Source of the DNA: Pseudonocardia acidicola
Lineage (GTDB): Bacteria > Actinomycetota > Actinomycetes > Mycobacteriales > Pseudonocardiaceae
NCBI RefSeq assembly: GCF_012911935.1
Contig: NZ_JAAXLA010000050.1
Location: 1 to 49,430, forward strand
Length of the DNA stretch: 49,430 nt
Direction of reading: 5' to 3'
In this document: one piece after another, positions 1 through 8,570 of the stretch
Numbering within the stretch: the stretch's first letter is position 1
How the letters are laid out: each line of letters starts with the position of its first letter
Notes under the pieces: generated by a model
Told to the model about the DNA's origin: nothing
Seen by the model: only the letters and a program-made list of their open reading frames with translations
Databases searched by the model: none
Program-made: the position numbers and the translations under genes

Positions 1-72
1 CGCATCGTCACCGCACAGCCCGCCTCGGCCGACGGCGAGCCGACCACGCCAACCGAGGCACTGACCGCATAA
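1..72 (+). CDS. 3' end of an unidentified gene
   Basis: Frame 1 is open from the window edge to a TAA at 70-72, giving 23 C-terminal residues rich in Ala, Thr and Pro that end LTA. The stop lies 12 bp from the stop of the convergent patatin gene, which is normal spacing for two convergent genes. Too little is visible to name a family. Only the reading frame and its position support it. Confidence 0.35.
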   Translation, partial: RIVTAQPASADGEPTTPTEALTA

Positions 73-84
73 ACTCAACCAAGA

Positions 85-1026
85 TCACGCGGAGTCGATC
101 TCATACACCAGCTCCGCGGACGTGGCCTCACTGAGGGCGTCGGCGAGGACGGCCCGCAGCGCGATGGCGGCGGTGGCCGCAAGGTCCGGCGGGGTGCCAG
201 GTCCCGGCAGCGGGGGTGCCGGGGATGGGTTCACCGAATGCCCGGAGATCACCACGAGCCGGTCGATGCCCATTGCCAGCGCGGCGTCGAACGGGGCGTT
301 GAGCCGCACGCCACCGTCGATGTAGTACCCGCTGCTGGCGGGCGGGTCGTCGATGTACTCGGGAGGGAAGACGGCCGGAATGGCCGCCGAGGCGAGCAGG
401 TGGTCGACGCCCAGCGCGGCCGGGACGACATCGACCGCGTGCCCCCGCAGCGCCCGGACCGGCTGCGCCCCCTGGACGAACAGGCGGGAGCGGGCGGCCG
501 ACCCGGCCGGGGGGCAGACCGTCGCGGCCACCGCGAGGGATCGGACGAGGCCGCGGTCGATGTTGTCGGCCACCTGCTCGGGTGTGAACTCGCGCGTGGC
601 CCGCTTTCGCAACGGGGTGGTGTCGAGCAGGGCGTCGGTCGGGCGGACGAATCGGCCGACGAGCCGGCCGCCGAGGAGCCGGGTGATCACCGGTGCCGCG
701 GGCATCGGGGGGAAGAGCGGGTTTTCGAACACGTCGCCGAACCCGGTCCAGGTGTCCACCACGCTCTGCCCCGCCTGCGCGGCCGGCTGGTGGGCGAACT
801 GGGCGAACAGCGCGGCGGTGAGCGCGCCCGAGCTGGTGCCGAGCAGAACGACCGGCCGGTGGCCGTCGGCGAGCAGTGTGGGGAGCAGCTCCGCCAACGC
901 GCCAGCCTGGTAGGGGCCGCGAGCGGCGGCGCCGGACAGCAGCAGACCGACCCGCTCGCCGTTGTGCGGGGCGTTCTTCTCCGCCGCGCTCCCGCGGCGG
1001 GGCTGCTCGCTCTCTCGTTGCCTCAT
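85..1026 (-). CDS. Patatin-like phospholipase
   Basis: A 313-aa protein of the patatin/RssA family, serine acyl hydrolases acting on lipid esters. Seen in the sequence: a glycine-rich oxyanion segment (LLLSGAAARGPYQAG, residues 28-42), the nucleophile elbow GTSSG (Ser65) and the dyad motif DGG with Asp237, so both catalytic residues are present. No signal peptide or membrane segment is evident, suggesting a cytosolic or peripheral enzyme. The ATG is preceded by GGAGGAG at 5-nt spacing, which supports this start. It is transcribed alone, convergent with the gene ending at 72. The substrate cannot be told from sequence. Confidence 0.85.
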   Translation of the reverse strand: MRQRESEQPRRGSAAEKNAPHNGERVGLLLSGAAARGPYQAGALAELLPTLLADGHRPVVLLGTSSGALTAALFAQFAHQPAAQAGQSVVDTWTGFGDVFENPLFPPMPAAPVITRLLGGRLVGRFVRPTDALLDTTPLRKRATREFTPEQVADNIDRGLVRSLAVAATVCPPAGSAARSRLFVQGAQPVRALRGHAVDVVPAALGVDHLLASAAIPAVFPPEYIDDPPASSGYYIDGGVRLNAPFDAALAMGIDRLVVISGHSVNPSPAPPLPGPGTPPDLAATAAIALRAVLADALSEATSAELVYEIDSA

Positions 1027-1555
1027 CGGCGCTCCTCCCCCCGGGCACCCGCACCGCGGGTTCCCCTGGCAACCAGGACGACCGGATGACCGTACGGAGG
1101 GCGGGGCCCGGCCGCGCCGTCCGAGCGCAGGCCGCCACGTAGGCAGGTCGCCCCCTCTGTGGTGCCTACAGTTGGCCCGCAGTGCGGCTCAGCGGGACTG
1201 CTCGGGCCCTTGAAAGTGCGGCGGCCTTCGCGCGGGAACCGTCGTCGTGGAGCTCACTGTCGGCACGGCCTACGAGCAGGGCCGCTCGTGCCCCACCGAG
1301 TCGTGCGGCTGCAGCCCGACCTGACCACCGAGGACTGCAGCGCACCGCGTGCCGCTCTGATCAGGGCTCGTTCGAACGCGCATGACGGCCGATGGACCCA
1401 CGGCGGTGATCCGAGATTCGACGACTATCTGCGCAGTGAACTGGAGCGTTCGGTAAATCTCGCATCCGCTCGAGGCGTCGTCGTCGCGTTATGCACCTAG
1501 CCGTACAACAAGCGGGGCGAGCGCTCCCGACGGAGGGCTCTGGTCCGAAGACGAG
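1027..1555. other. Gene-poor stretch upstream of patatin gene
   Basis: No convincing gene is visible. Short open frames on the plus strand lack ribosome-binding sites and family resemblance. The promoter for the patatin gene must lie in the first part. The last part may hold diverged sequence from the histidine-kinase remnant that follows. Confidence 0.5.
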
Positions 1556-1559
1556 CCCG

Positions 1560-1782
1560 AGCGTCATCGCCGAAGCGCTGACCAATATTGCCAAGGATGC
1601 TTCGGTCTCCGTCGTGGATGTCGAGGTGGCCGCTCAGCGGAGGCTACATGTCTGCGTTCGCGATAACGGGTGCGGTGGGCAAACCACGGGCCGATGTAGC
1701 GGACCGGCTAGACGGACTCCGCGGGCCGTTCTGGCTGAGAACGTCGAGTGGGCGTGGGATCAAACGTGGTGCAAAACAGGGT
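1560..1782 (+). pseudogene. Sensor histidine kinase C-terminal remnant (frameshifted)
   Basis: In one frame (1560-1679) the translation reads EALTNIAKDASVSVVDVEV and then VRDNGCGG, matching the N-box and G1 box (DxGxG) of NarL-type two-component histidine kinases, which usually read EALTNxxKHA and VRDDGxGG. The continuation (LDGLRGPFWLRTSSGRG, the usual G2/C-terminal strand region) is in another frame at about 1690-1782. The N-terminal sensor and dimerisation regions are missing. This is a decayed ATPase domain, not a working kinase. The family call rests on motif recall. Confidence 0.6.
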
Positions 1783-1867
1783 TCACACCTGAGTCGTGGA
1801 GCGATTCGTGCAGCCGGATCCGCAGCGTAAGTGCAGGCAGAGGCCGTTTGCGGCGTCGCACTGTTCC

Positions 1868-1910
1868 CTCATAATCCGTCAGGTCGTGGGTTCGAGCCCC
1901 ACCCGCCCCA
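1868..1910 (+). tRNA. 3' half of tRNA-Met(CAT), probable att-site remnant
   Basis: Positions 1868-1874 form an anticodon loop CTCATAA (anticodon CAT). They are followed by the 3' anticodon strand, the variable region, a perfect T arm (GTGGG, loop TTCGAGC, CCCAC at 1886-1902), the 3' acceptor strand CCGCCCC and discriminator A1910; no CCA is encoded. The sequence before 1868 cannot pair with the 3' anticodon strand, and no D arm or 5' acceptor strand is present. It is therefore a 3' half only, the usual trace of integrase-mediated recombination at a tRNA 3' end. It cannot be a functional tRNA. Confidence 0.75.
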
Positions 1911-1913
1911 CAT

Positions 1914-2713
1914 TCGCCCTGGTCAGCGGTTTGTACGCCCGGACGCTGGAATGGATCAAGCCCGACTACTTCGTCATCGAGAACGTCGCGGCCTTCTTCC
2001 GCTCACCTCAGTGGGACCTGCTCCGAGCCGAGGTCGAGGACGGCACCCTCACCGACTACCGCCTGCAGCCCTATGTGCTCAACGCGGCGGAGTTCGGCGT
2101 ACCACAGGTCCGCAAGTGCGCGGTCGTGATCGGCCGCCACCGTGACCGACCGCCGGTTCCCGACCCCACCGGGGAACTCGCAGGATCTCCACATCGGTGG
2201 GTGACTGTTGGAGAGGCTCTCGCCGACCTGCCGGCATACGTCCCGCCGGACGCCATCGACCTGCCCGAGGGACGCTTCGAGTTCGACGGAAAGGAGTTCC
2301 CCGGAGCCTTCAAGACCTCACAGCTGCACCCCACCCGCAAGATGACCGACGTGTCCCAGCAGCGGATTGCGGCCATCCCGCGCGGCGGCAACCGGTTCGA
2401 CATCCCGGACGAGCTCCTGGCGCCGTGCTGGCGCAAGCACCGGACCGGGTCCCTCGACGTCATGGGTCGGCTCCGCGAGGACCGGCCCTCCGTGACCATC
2501 CGTACTGAGTTCGTCAAGCCGGAGAAGGGCCGCTACCTGCATCCGACACAACCACGCCCACTGACCCATGCGGAGGCGGCGCTGCTGCAGACCTTCCCGC
2601 TGGACTTCCAGTGGTGCGGTTCCAAGGTCGCAATCGCACGGCAGATCGGCAACGCGGTGCCGGTCCGCCTGGCCCAGGCGCTCGGCCGGACAATCGCCCG
2701 GATGTATGGCTGA
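1914..2713 (+). pseudogene. 5'-truncated cytosine-C5 DNA methyltransferase
   Basis: About 265 residues match the C-terminal two thirds of Dcm-type C5 methyltransferases. Visible motifs are motif VI ENV (in YFVIENV), a motif VIII-like VPQVRKCAVVIG, motif IX with RPSVTIR, the target-recognition region and motif X (QIGNAVPVRLAQALG). Motif I (SAM-binding FxGxG) and motif IV with the catalytic Pro-Cys are absent. The homology starts a few codons after the tRNA-Met fragment. A frame remains open upstream through the tRNA half from an ATG at 1796, but that leader is not methyltransferase sequence. The protein cannot methylate DNA. The break coincides with the putative att site, suggesting deletion by recombination. 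Confidence 0.8.
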
Positions 2714-2958
2714 GCTCGGGCGTGGGCTCTCGCGGTGGCAGGCAGTTTAGGAAGGAAGCCCACCCGCCAGGTGGCCCAGTCGGTCTGGCCTGGGCTTCTC
2801 CATGGCTGGTGGCGTCCACTGCGTGCGTTGTGCCGTGACTGTGCCGCCACGCAGCCCTCGGCCTGGCAGCCGTCTCGGCGCGTCGTGAGGATCATCACCG
2901 CCGTGCGCCCCCGATCTCCGAAGCCGCGCCGGGTGCGGGCAGAGCCCGCTGACATACT

Positions 2959-3639
2959 GTGCATGTGATCTCGTTCCCGGCTCCCGCACTTTGCCAGGGT
3001 GCGGACGAAGATCTCTTAATCGAGATTGGTGGAGTTGTCTTCCCAGGTTGCATTAAGCGCTCGCAGGGTGAGAATGGGCTGCGTCTCTGGGTTGAGGGCG
3101 GCCCCACTGATCCAGCCGTGCGCATCGATGCTCTCGCCAAGTTTCAGACCGTCTTGGGTGTGCTACGTGCTTGGAGGTCGGGCGCCGGTGAGCGTCGTGA
3201 TGAGATGCGCGCTGGACTGGGGGACGGGCCCGTCCGAGACGAGGATGGGAACCAGTGGATCCTGGCGGGCTCGACAATTTCCTACGGAATAATGGGCGGG
3301 GAAATTGAGAAGCTCGCTGCGGGCGCCCGTCTGGGCCTCGACGCCAGTCAGAATCTGCGAAATGCCTTGTGGCTGAACGGTCGTTTGGATCAGACTGCGG
3401 CGGACTTCTATATGATTCACGAATACGCAGAAGAAGAGTTCGGTGGCACGAGAGGGATCACTGATGTTTTGGGCCTGTCGGGTAAGTCTCAATCGAGCCT
3501 AACCAAGTCGGCGAACAGTCTCTCGCCGCTCGCGGGCGGACGCCATGCTAAGGCTGACGCGGTCGCAGCTATGACGTTGGACGAGCAGTGCGAGTATGTA
3601 GCTGAGCTATTACGGCTGTGGATTGCGCAATACGAGTGA
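2959..3639 (+). CDS. Uncharacterised 226-aa protein, possible HEPN-like
   Basis: I do not recognise this protein with confidence. It is 226 aa from a GTG (another in-frame GTG lies two codons on), soluble, with an N-terminal beta-rich part and a helical C-terminal half from about residue 125. The C-terminal part (FYMIHEYAEEEFGG, then LGLSGKSQSSLTKSANS, then a GGRHAKA stretch and a final amphipathic helix) resembles unnamed, probably HEPN-like proteins often found near defence genes. That comparison is from memory. Base composition appears lower in GC than the neighbours. It follows the methyltransferase fragment by 245 bp, so it may belong to the same foreign segment. Confidence 0.6.
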   Translation: MHVISFPAPALCQGADEDLLIEIGGVVFPGCIKRSQGENGLRLWVEGGPTDPAVRIDALAKFQTVLGVLRAWRSGAGERRDEMRAGLGDGPVRDEDGNQWILAGSTISYGIMGGEIEKLAAGARLGLDASQNLRNALWLNGRLDQTAADFYMIHEYAEEEFGGTRGITDVLGLSGKSQSSLTKSANSLSPLAGGRHAKADAVAAMTLDEQCEYVAELLRLWIAQYE

Positions 3640-3806
3640 CGGCGCTAGTGGGAGCAGTGCAGCCTGGTCTGCCTCAATGGCCGCGGAGCCGGCGCTTGAT
3701 CGACAAGAGGTCAATCCGGCAAAGGAGGCATTGTGCAAGCGAACAACTGGTCTTGGCCGGCGCGACGGTCCGGTCGAGCGCTGGTTCGAGGCCAGGATGG
3801 ACGTAA

Positions 3807-4019
3807 TCAGCTATATGGAGTTGCTGCCCCTCTCCTCGCGGGCTTCTCCCTAACGCTTATCGGGGAACGGATGGTGACCCACAACAAGGTCAGATACACG
3901 CCTGCCGAGGCGTCGCATCCCGGCAGCAACCCCAGTGGGACCGAGCTGGCCAGGATGGTGGGCACGGCCACCGCCGCGCCGACCACGACAGCGACGCCCA
4001 CCTCCGTTCGTGCCGACAT
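3807..4019 (-). pseudogene. DUF1345-like membrane protein fragment
   Basis: A 70-aa frame starting at an ATG reads as two hydrophobic segments joined by LLPGCDASAGVYLTLLWVTI. This resembles the N-terminal region of DUF1345 membrane proteins, where a segment such as GWDxxALVYLxLxWxTI is typical. Family members are about 200 aa, so roughly two thirds is missing: the frame ends at 3807 after a short unrelated tail. No strong ribosome-binding site is seen. A short standalone membrane peptide remains possible, but a truncated remnant is more likely. Confidence 0.45.
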
Positions 4020-4167
4020 TCCACGACGGCCACCGGGCGTCGCGGGGTGGTCCGAGCGCGGGTTCACGCCGTAAACCTTCCTCATCGTCCAGCCCGGTGC
4101 TTTCACGAGCGGATCACCGGACGGGCAACCGGGACGCTAGCTTGATCAAGCTGGCCGGATTATCGCC

Positions 4168-5397
4168 TCATTGCCGGCCCGCGGTGCGTACCCGCTGTTC
4201 GAGCGTGAACCACCGGGAGACCGCCTCGGCCCGGTTCGCCGCGCCGAGTTTCCGCAGGATGTGCTTCACGTGGGACTTCACTGTTCCCTCGGAGATGAAC
4301 AGGCGGCTCGCGACCCCGGCGTTCGTCTCGCCTGCCGCCATCAAGCGCAGCACATCCCGTTCTCGACGGGTCAGCGGCAGTTCCGGCGATTCCGTTGAAT
4401 GGACATCTGTGCCGTTGGAGGCGAGTTCGGGCCACTCCGGGGGGGTACCGGTGTATTCCAGCCCGCATCCGGAGAAGTCGTCGACCAGAGACGAGACACC
4501 GTTCGCGAGGCTGTTGACGGCGGCCTTCAGGCTGCCCAGGCGGTCGAGCAGCGACGCTCGCTGGAGCGTGTAACCGAAGCCATCCGTGAACATCGACAGC
4601 ATCTCGAGGTCGAACTGGTCCATGTTGCGCCGCTGGTAGTAACAGTCTGCGTGGAGGAAACCGATGACGCGGCCCTCCGGCATGATCGGTGCGACGGCGT
4701 ACGAGCGAGAGAGCGTAGCGTCGGCAATCTGGCGATGCACGCGAGGGCTCCGCAGGACGTCCATGACGACAAGCGGAACCTTGCGGCGCACGATCTCGGA
4801 CTCGACGAGTCCCGGGTTCAGTCTCTGCGGGTTCTCACGGCCGATCTTGCAGACCTCCGTGGCCCATTCCGGATCGCCGTCGAAGTGGAGGTTCTCTGTA
4901 ATCCAGAAGGCATCGTCGATACGGGAGAGGATTGCCCGGTCGAAGCCGAGCCGGCAGATCGCCGCGGGCGCCTGCTCGATCAACTGTTCCACAGAGCTGG
5001 CCCCATGCAGATGTGCGAGTGCCTCGCGAACTACCCTGAAGGCCGTCGTGCGACGGGCGAGTTCGGCCTCATGGATGCGGTCGCCCACCGTCTTGACCTT
5101 GACGAGCAACTCGACGAGGCTGCTACTCGTCGCCAGATTTTCCGCCGCCCCGGAATCCCCCCGCAGCGCTTCGTTCGTCAGCGCGGTAATGATGGACAAC
5201 ATGTCGCCGGCGGACTTGAAGTCACCGACTTCCTCCAGCAGCGGCAGGTCCTCTCGGGTGATCAATGCCTGAGCTGCCGCGATCACCTCACGGAGTTCGC
5301 TCAGATTGGCGCTCGGCAACACGACCCCAGAGGTGTCCCACAGATCACCTGGATCCTGGGCCTTCATGATGTCGACGCGATGAGCAGCAGATTGCAT
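4168..5397 (-). CDS. GAF-domain LuxR-family transcriptional regulator
   Basis: A 409-aa regulator. The N-terminus (1-120) is helical. Residues about 130-280 look like a GAF-type sensor domain (YAVAPIMPEGRVIGFLHADCY). Residues 341-398 are a LuxR/FixJ helix-turn-helix (LTRRERDVLRLMAAGETNAGVASRLFISEGTVKSHVKHILRKL, cited in part). No receiver domain is present, so it probably binds a ligand directly. The start is set by AAGGAGGTGTC just before the ATG at 5397; a longer frame to 5502 has no such site. It is divergent to the Mce importer operon across 573 bp and is the obvious candidate regulator of it and of the arene operon, which shares an upstream element. The ligand is unknown. Confidence 0.85.
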   Translation of the reverse strand: MQSAAHRVDIMKAQDPGDLWDTSGVVLPSANLSELREVIAAAQALITREDLPLLEEVGDFKSAGDMLSIITALTNEALRGDSGAAENLATSSSLVELLVKVKTVGDRIHEAELARRTTAFRVVREALAHLHGASSVEQLIEQAPAAICRLGFDRAILSRIDDAFWITENLHFDGDPEWATEVCKIGRENPQRLNPGLVESEIVRRKVPLVVMDVLRSPRVHRQIADATLSRSYAVAPIMPEGRVIGFLHADCYYQRRNMDQFDLEMLSMFTDGFGYTLQRASLLDRLGSLKAAVNSLANGVSSLVDDFSGCGLEYTGTPPEWPELASNGTDVHSTESPELPLTRRERDVLRLMAAGETNAGVASRLFISEGTVKSHVKHILRKLGAANRAEAVSRWFTLEQRVRTAGRQ

Positions 5398-5970
5398 GAC
5401 ACCTCCTTGAGCGACCGCATCCTTGCGGGTACTACTGAGAGCATTGCCATCGTTGCAGTCTGTGATCAACGTAACGGTGGGCGACCGTAGCACACGGGGC
5501 AAGGGCCGTCGTCGGCATGCGCGAGCGGCAGAAGAGCCGGGTCATCGCTTGCGGCGGCGCGATTGAGGTGGCCTCTCAGGGCGGCCGGGATTGCCGGGGT
5601 CGGTGAGCCCGGTGTCGCCCCCATGCCCCGGCGCCAGGCCGCCCACTGCCGTCACCTCCCGTACGGAGGATGTAGATCCCCCGGCGGGAAGACGAAGTCC
5701 CGGCACGTGGCGCGGCAACATTCCTCGAGCGGCGAATCCGGTGATCGGAAATCGCCGCTGCTCGTGGCGTCGCAGATCCGACGACGGTTGCCGGGCGCGA
5801 GCGGCATCCCTTTGCGAGACGCCGCTCATCAACCTGTTCAGGGACCTGATCGAGGGAGTTCGATTGGCTGGGTATCGCCATCACCGGGGCACCGCATCCT
5901 GCGCCCTGGCGGCCGTCGCCGGGGCGACGCCCATGGCCGGCGGCGCGCATTCCTTCCTCGGGTGCTGGTC
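5398..5970. promoter_or_regulatory. Divergent control region between LuxR gene and Mce operon
   Basis: This 573-bp gap must hold promoters for the GAF-LuxR gene and the importer operon. It contains the CCTCC-N5-GGAGG element described separately. About 280 bp lie between that element and the first permease start, implying a long leader or a more downstream promoter. I found no clean -35/-10 pair and no plausible small gene in it. Confidence 0.5.
5655..5689. promoter_or_regulatory. Inverted-repeat element, copy 1 (Mce operon)
   Basis: CCTCC (5655-5659), spacer CGTAC, GGAGG (5665-5669) is followed 7 bp later by a second inverted repeat, TCCC-CCGGC-GGGA (5677-5689). The 26 bp at 5655-5680 match 21 of 26 bases at 20067-20092 upstream of the arene operon. 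The shared core is CGGAGGATGT, then R-GA-Y-CCC. The sixfold CCGTCA precedes both copies. An operator for the adjacent LuxR regulator is my inference. Confidence 0.6.
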
Positions 5971-6816
5971 ATGATGAATACCGGAACGCGGCGCGCCGAT
6001 ACAGCGGCCCGCACGCCGCGGTCTCTCCGCTTGCTCCCGAGCTGGGCCCGGGATTCGCTCGTCCAGGCGGGGGAGATGGCGCAGCTTATGGGCGCGGTTC
6101 TCTACAGCGCGGCTCGTCATCCGGTCGGTTACTGGGGTGACGTGCGGGATGAGGCCTACGCGCTGCTCAGGCTGTGCTGGTTCCCCATGGCCCTGGCGAC
6201 GTTCGCGCTCGGCCTCGGCGCGCCCGGTTTGACCGGCGGCAGCATCTACGCCCTGTTCGGGGTACCTGAGCGGCTGGGCTCGTTCTTCATCATGGCGAGC
6301 ATCCGGGAGTTCGCCCCCTGGATCACGGCGATGGTCGTCGCCGGAGTCGTCGGAACCGCGCTCACCGCCGATCTCGGCGCCAAGAAGATCCGCGAAGAGC
6401 TCGACGCCATGGCGGTGCTCGGCGTGGACCCGATCCGCACGTTCGTGCTGCCGCGGGTCATCGCCGTCACGCTGCTCACCGGGCTGCTCGATCTCGTGGC
6501 ACTCAGCTTCGGCGTGGTCGGCGGCTACGTCGCGGCGCTCATTCTTGGCGCTTCGAGTAAGGCCTTTATTGCGAACTTCTTCGCTAACGCGACGACCCCT
6601 GATATGTGGGGGAGCATTGTCAAGACCACGCTGTTCGGCCTGATCATCGGAGTCGTCTGCTGTTACAAGGGTATCCGTACCGAGGGTGGCCCGATCGGCG
6701 TGGGTCGAGCGGTTAATCAGGCTGTGGTCATCGCCTTCGTTGCGATCTGGATCTTCAATTACGTATTCACGGCGACGCTGCTCGGGTTGAACCCCGAGAT
6801 GCAGGTATTCCGGTAA
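5971..6816 (+). CDS. yrbE: YrbE/MlaE-family ABC permease, first subunit of Mce importer
   Basis: A 281-aa integral membrane permease of the MlaE/YrbE family, which works as a pair with the next gene to move lipids or other hydrophobic molecules through the inner membrane. Seen: five or so hydrophobic segments between residues 65 and 275, and the cytoplasmic EExDAM loop (KKIREELDAMAVLGVDPIRTFVLPR, split here) that contacts the ATPase, plus the conserved GGPIGVGRAVN near the end. Two adjacent ATGs (5971, 5974) are possible; no strong ribosome-binding site precedes either. The longer open frame to 5563 is unlikely coding. It is the first gene of the operon. Confidence 0.9.
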   Translation: MMNTGTRRADTAARTPRSLRLLPSWARDSLVQAGEMAQLMGAVLYSAARHPVGYWGDVRDEAYALLRLCWFPMALATFALGLGAPGLTGGSIYALFGVPERLGSFFIMASIREFAPWITAMVVAGVVGTALTADLGAKKIREELDAMAVLGVDPIRTFVLPRVIAVTLLTGLLDLVALSFGVVGGYVAALILGASSKAFIANFFANATTPDMWGSIVKTTLFGLIIGVVCCYKGIRTEGGPIGVGRAVNQAVVIAFVAIWIFNYVFTATLLGLNPEMQVFR

Positions 6817-6828
6817 GGGCGCCCCACC

Positions 6829-7692
6829 ATGTCAATCCACAGCGTGAATAATCGTCCTCCGCTACCGCCGCCCGGCCGCCCCGATCTTGACATCGGGCTG
6901 TACTCGATCACCGGCAGGATCCGGAACTTCTTGGAGGAGTTCGGGCGGATCGTGCGCCTGTCCCTGGACGCCATCGCCGTCCTGCGGTCGGCCGTGCGAC
7001 TGTACCCGTCCGAGGTGCTTCACCAGGCGGGGATCCTCATCATGGCCAGCGCCCCGATCATCTGGGCGATGCAGTTCGTCGTCGGGACCATGTGCGGCAC
7101 CGAAGCGAATTACACGCTCAAGCAGGTAGGTGCGCCCCTCTACACGGGCATCTTCACCTCGTGGTGCTCGCTGCGGGAGATGGCCCCCTACATGTGGGCA
7201 TACATCCTGGCCGCGAAGGTCGGCTGTGGACTCGTCGCCGAGATCGGATCCATGCGGATCTCCGAGGAGGTCGACGCCATGGAGGTCATGGGAATCCGGT
7301 CGAAGGCCTACCTCGTCGGAGCCCGTCTGCTGGCCGCGTGGATGGCCATGCCGTTCCTCTACGTCGTCGGCCTCGGGATCATGTACGTCTCCATGTATCT
7401 CGTCGTCGTAGTGCAGTACGGGGGCGTGTCGTCGGGCGGCTACCTGTTCACGTTCTGGCTCTTCCAGAACCCGCTCGACATGATGTTCTCGCTCGCCAAG
7501 GTGATGGCGATGGGAACGGCCGTCGTGCTCGTGGCCTGCTACTACGGATACACGGCAAGCGGTGGCCCGGTGGGGGTCGGCCGCAACACCGCGAAGTCAA
7601 TGATGGTCAACATGGTGCTCGTCCACGTAATCGGACTGATCGGCACCCAAGTGTTCTGGGGGTTGAACCCCAACGCGCCGATCGCCAACTAG
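6829..7692 (+). CDS. yrbE: YrbE/MlaE-family ABC permease, second subunit
   Basis: A 287-aa permease, 12 bp after the first, forming the predicted heterodimeric membrane channel. Residues about 70-280 are hydrophobic segments. The EExDAM loop is present as MRISEEVDAMEVMGI, and GGPVGVGRNTAKS occurs near the C-terminus, as in YrbE-B proteins. A proline-rich N-terminal tail (PPLPPPGRP, residues 8-16) is cytosolic and not part of the fold. Spacing and direction make co-transcription with the first permease very likely. Confidence 0.9.
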   Translation: MSIHSVNNRPPLPPPGRPDLDIGLYSITGRIRNFLEEFGRIVRLSLDAIAVLRSAVRLYPSEVLHQAGILIMASAPIIWAMQFVVGTMCGTEANYTLKQVGAPLYTGIFTSWCSLREMAPYMWAYILAAKVGCGLVAEIGSMRISEEVDAMEVMGIRSKAYLVGARLLAAWMAMPFLYVVGLGIMYVSMYLVVVVQYGGVSSGGYLFTFWLFQNPLDMMFSLAKVMAMGTAVVLVACYYGYTASGGPVGVGRNTAKSMMVNMVLVHVIGLIGTQVFWGLNPNAPIAN

Positions 7693-7753
7693 TCAGCCGA
7701 AAAACGCGATTCGTGCGGATCGCGCGTCAATTTTTCATGCCCCTGGAGGAACT

Positions 7754-8569
7754 GTGTGGCACCAAGAGTCCCCCGCCGCTCCCGGCGTCGGGGCCAGCGG
7801 CGCGGGAACCGAGCCGGCACACACGATCAGGGTGCGTGACGTGTACAAAGCCTTCGGCGGTTTCGAGGTGCTCAGAGGTCTGAGCATCGACTTCGCTGAC
7901 AACGCCATCACCACCGTTCTCGGTCCGTCCGGGACCGGCAAGAGCGTCCTGCTCAAGCACCTCGTGGGACTCCTGGCGCCAGACGCCGGTGAGGTGGTCG
8001 TGTTCGGGCAGAACATCGCCGACCTTACCGAGAACGAGCGGTACGAGTTCCGCAAAAGGTTCGGGGTCCTCTTCCAGGACGGGGCGTTGTTCGGCTCGCT
8101 CAACCTGTTCGACAACGTGGCGTTCCCCCTGCGGAAGCACACCGGCAAGGACGAGGCCGAGATCGGCGAGATCGTCATGACGCGACTCCGCGAAGTCGGC
8201 CTCGAGAACGCAGCCACGCGTCTGCCCAGCGAGGTCTCCGGCGGGATGCGGAAGCGGGCAGGGTTCGCCAGGGCCCTGGTGCTCAACCCCGCGATCGTGA
8301 TGTTCGACGAACCGGACTCGGGGCTCGACCCGGTCCGGACCAGCCTGCTCAACGACCTCATCCTGGACATGCACCGAGAGCACGGCGGTACGTACCTTCT
8401 GGTCACTCACGACATCTCCACAGCCCGCAAGGTGAGCGACTATATCGGCCTCATCTGGCGCGGCAGGCTCGTGCACTACGGAGCGACGGAGGAGGCGTTT
8501 GCCTCCTCCCAACCGTTCGTCCGCCAGTTCCTCTCGGGATCGTCTGCGGGCCCGCTGGGGATGGAGTGA
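7754..8569 (+). CDS. ABC transporter ATPase (MlaF/MceG-like)
   Basis: A 271-aa nucleotide-binding subunit predicted to power the Mce importer. Motifs: Walker A GPSGTGKS (about residues 56-63), Q-loop (FQDGALF), signature SGGMRKR, Walker B VMFDEPDSGLDP and the switch histidine in THDIS. This FQDGALF/SGGM pattern is typical of MlaF/MceG rather than of other importers. Start is GTG 7754, preceded by GGAGGA (7745-7750). In mycobacteria the single MceG ATPase is encoded away from the mce operons; here it sits between permeases and MCE genes, suggesting a dedicated ATPase. The 3' end of the gene contains a strong hairpin (8488-8509). Confidence 0.9.
   Translation: MWHQESPAAPGVGASGAGTEPAHTIRVRDVYKAFGGFEVLRGLSIDFADNAITTVLGPSGTGKSVLLKHLVGLLAPDAGEVVVFGQNIADLTENERYEFRKRFGVLFQDGALFGSLNLFDNVAFPLRKHTGKDEAEIGEIVMTRLREVGLENAATRLPSEVSGGMRKRAGFARALVLNPAIVMFDEPDSGLDPVRTSLLNDLILDMHREHGGTYLLVTHDISTARKVSDYIGLIWRGRLVHYGATEEAFASSQPFVRQFLSGSSAGPLGME
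8488..8509 (+). repeat. Perfect 9-bp hairpin inside ATPase gene 3' end
   Basis: GGAGGAGGC (8488-8496), loop GTTT, GCCTCCTCC (8501-8509). It lies 60 bp before the ATPase stop, just ahead of the six MCE genes. No T-run follows, so it is not a standard terminator. It could be an mRNA processing or stabilising structure, or a by-product of codon choice in a Glu-Glu-Ala-Phe-Ala-Ser-Ser stretch. Confidence 0.6.
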
Positions 8570-8570
8570 T

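Noticed and set aside
1868..1910. Functional tRNA-Met gene
   Set aside because: D arm and 5' acceptor strand are missing and the 5' anticodon strand cannot pair.
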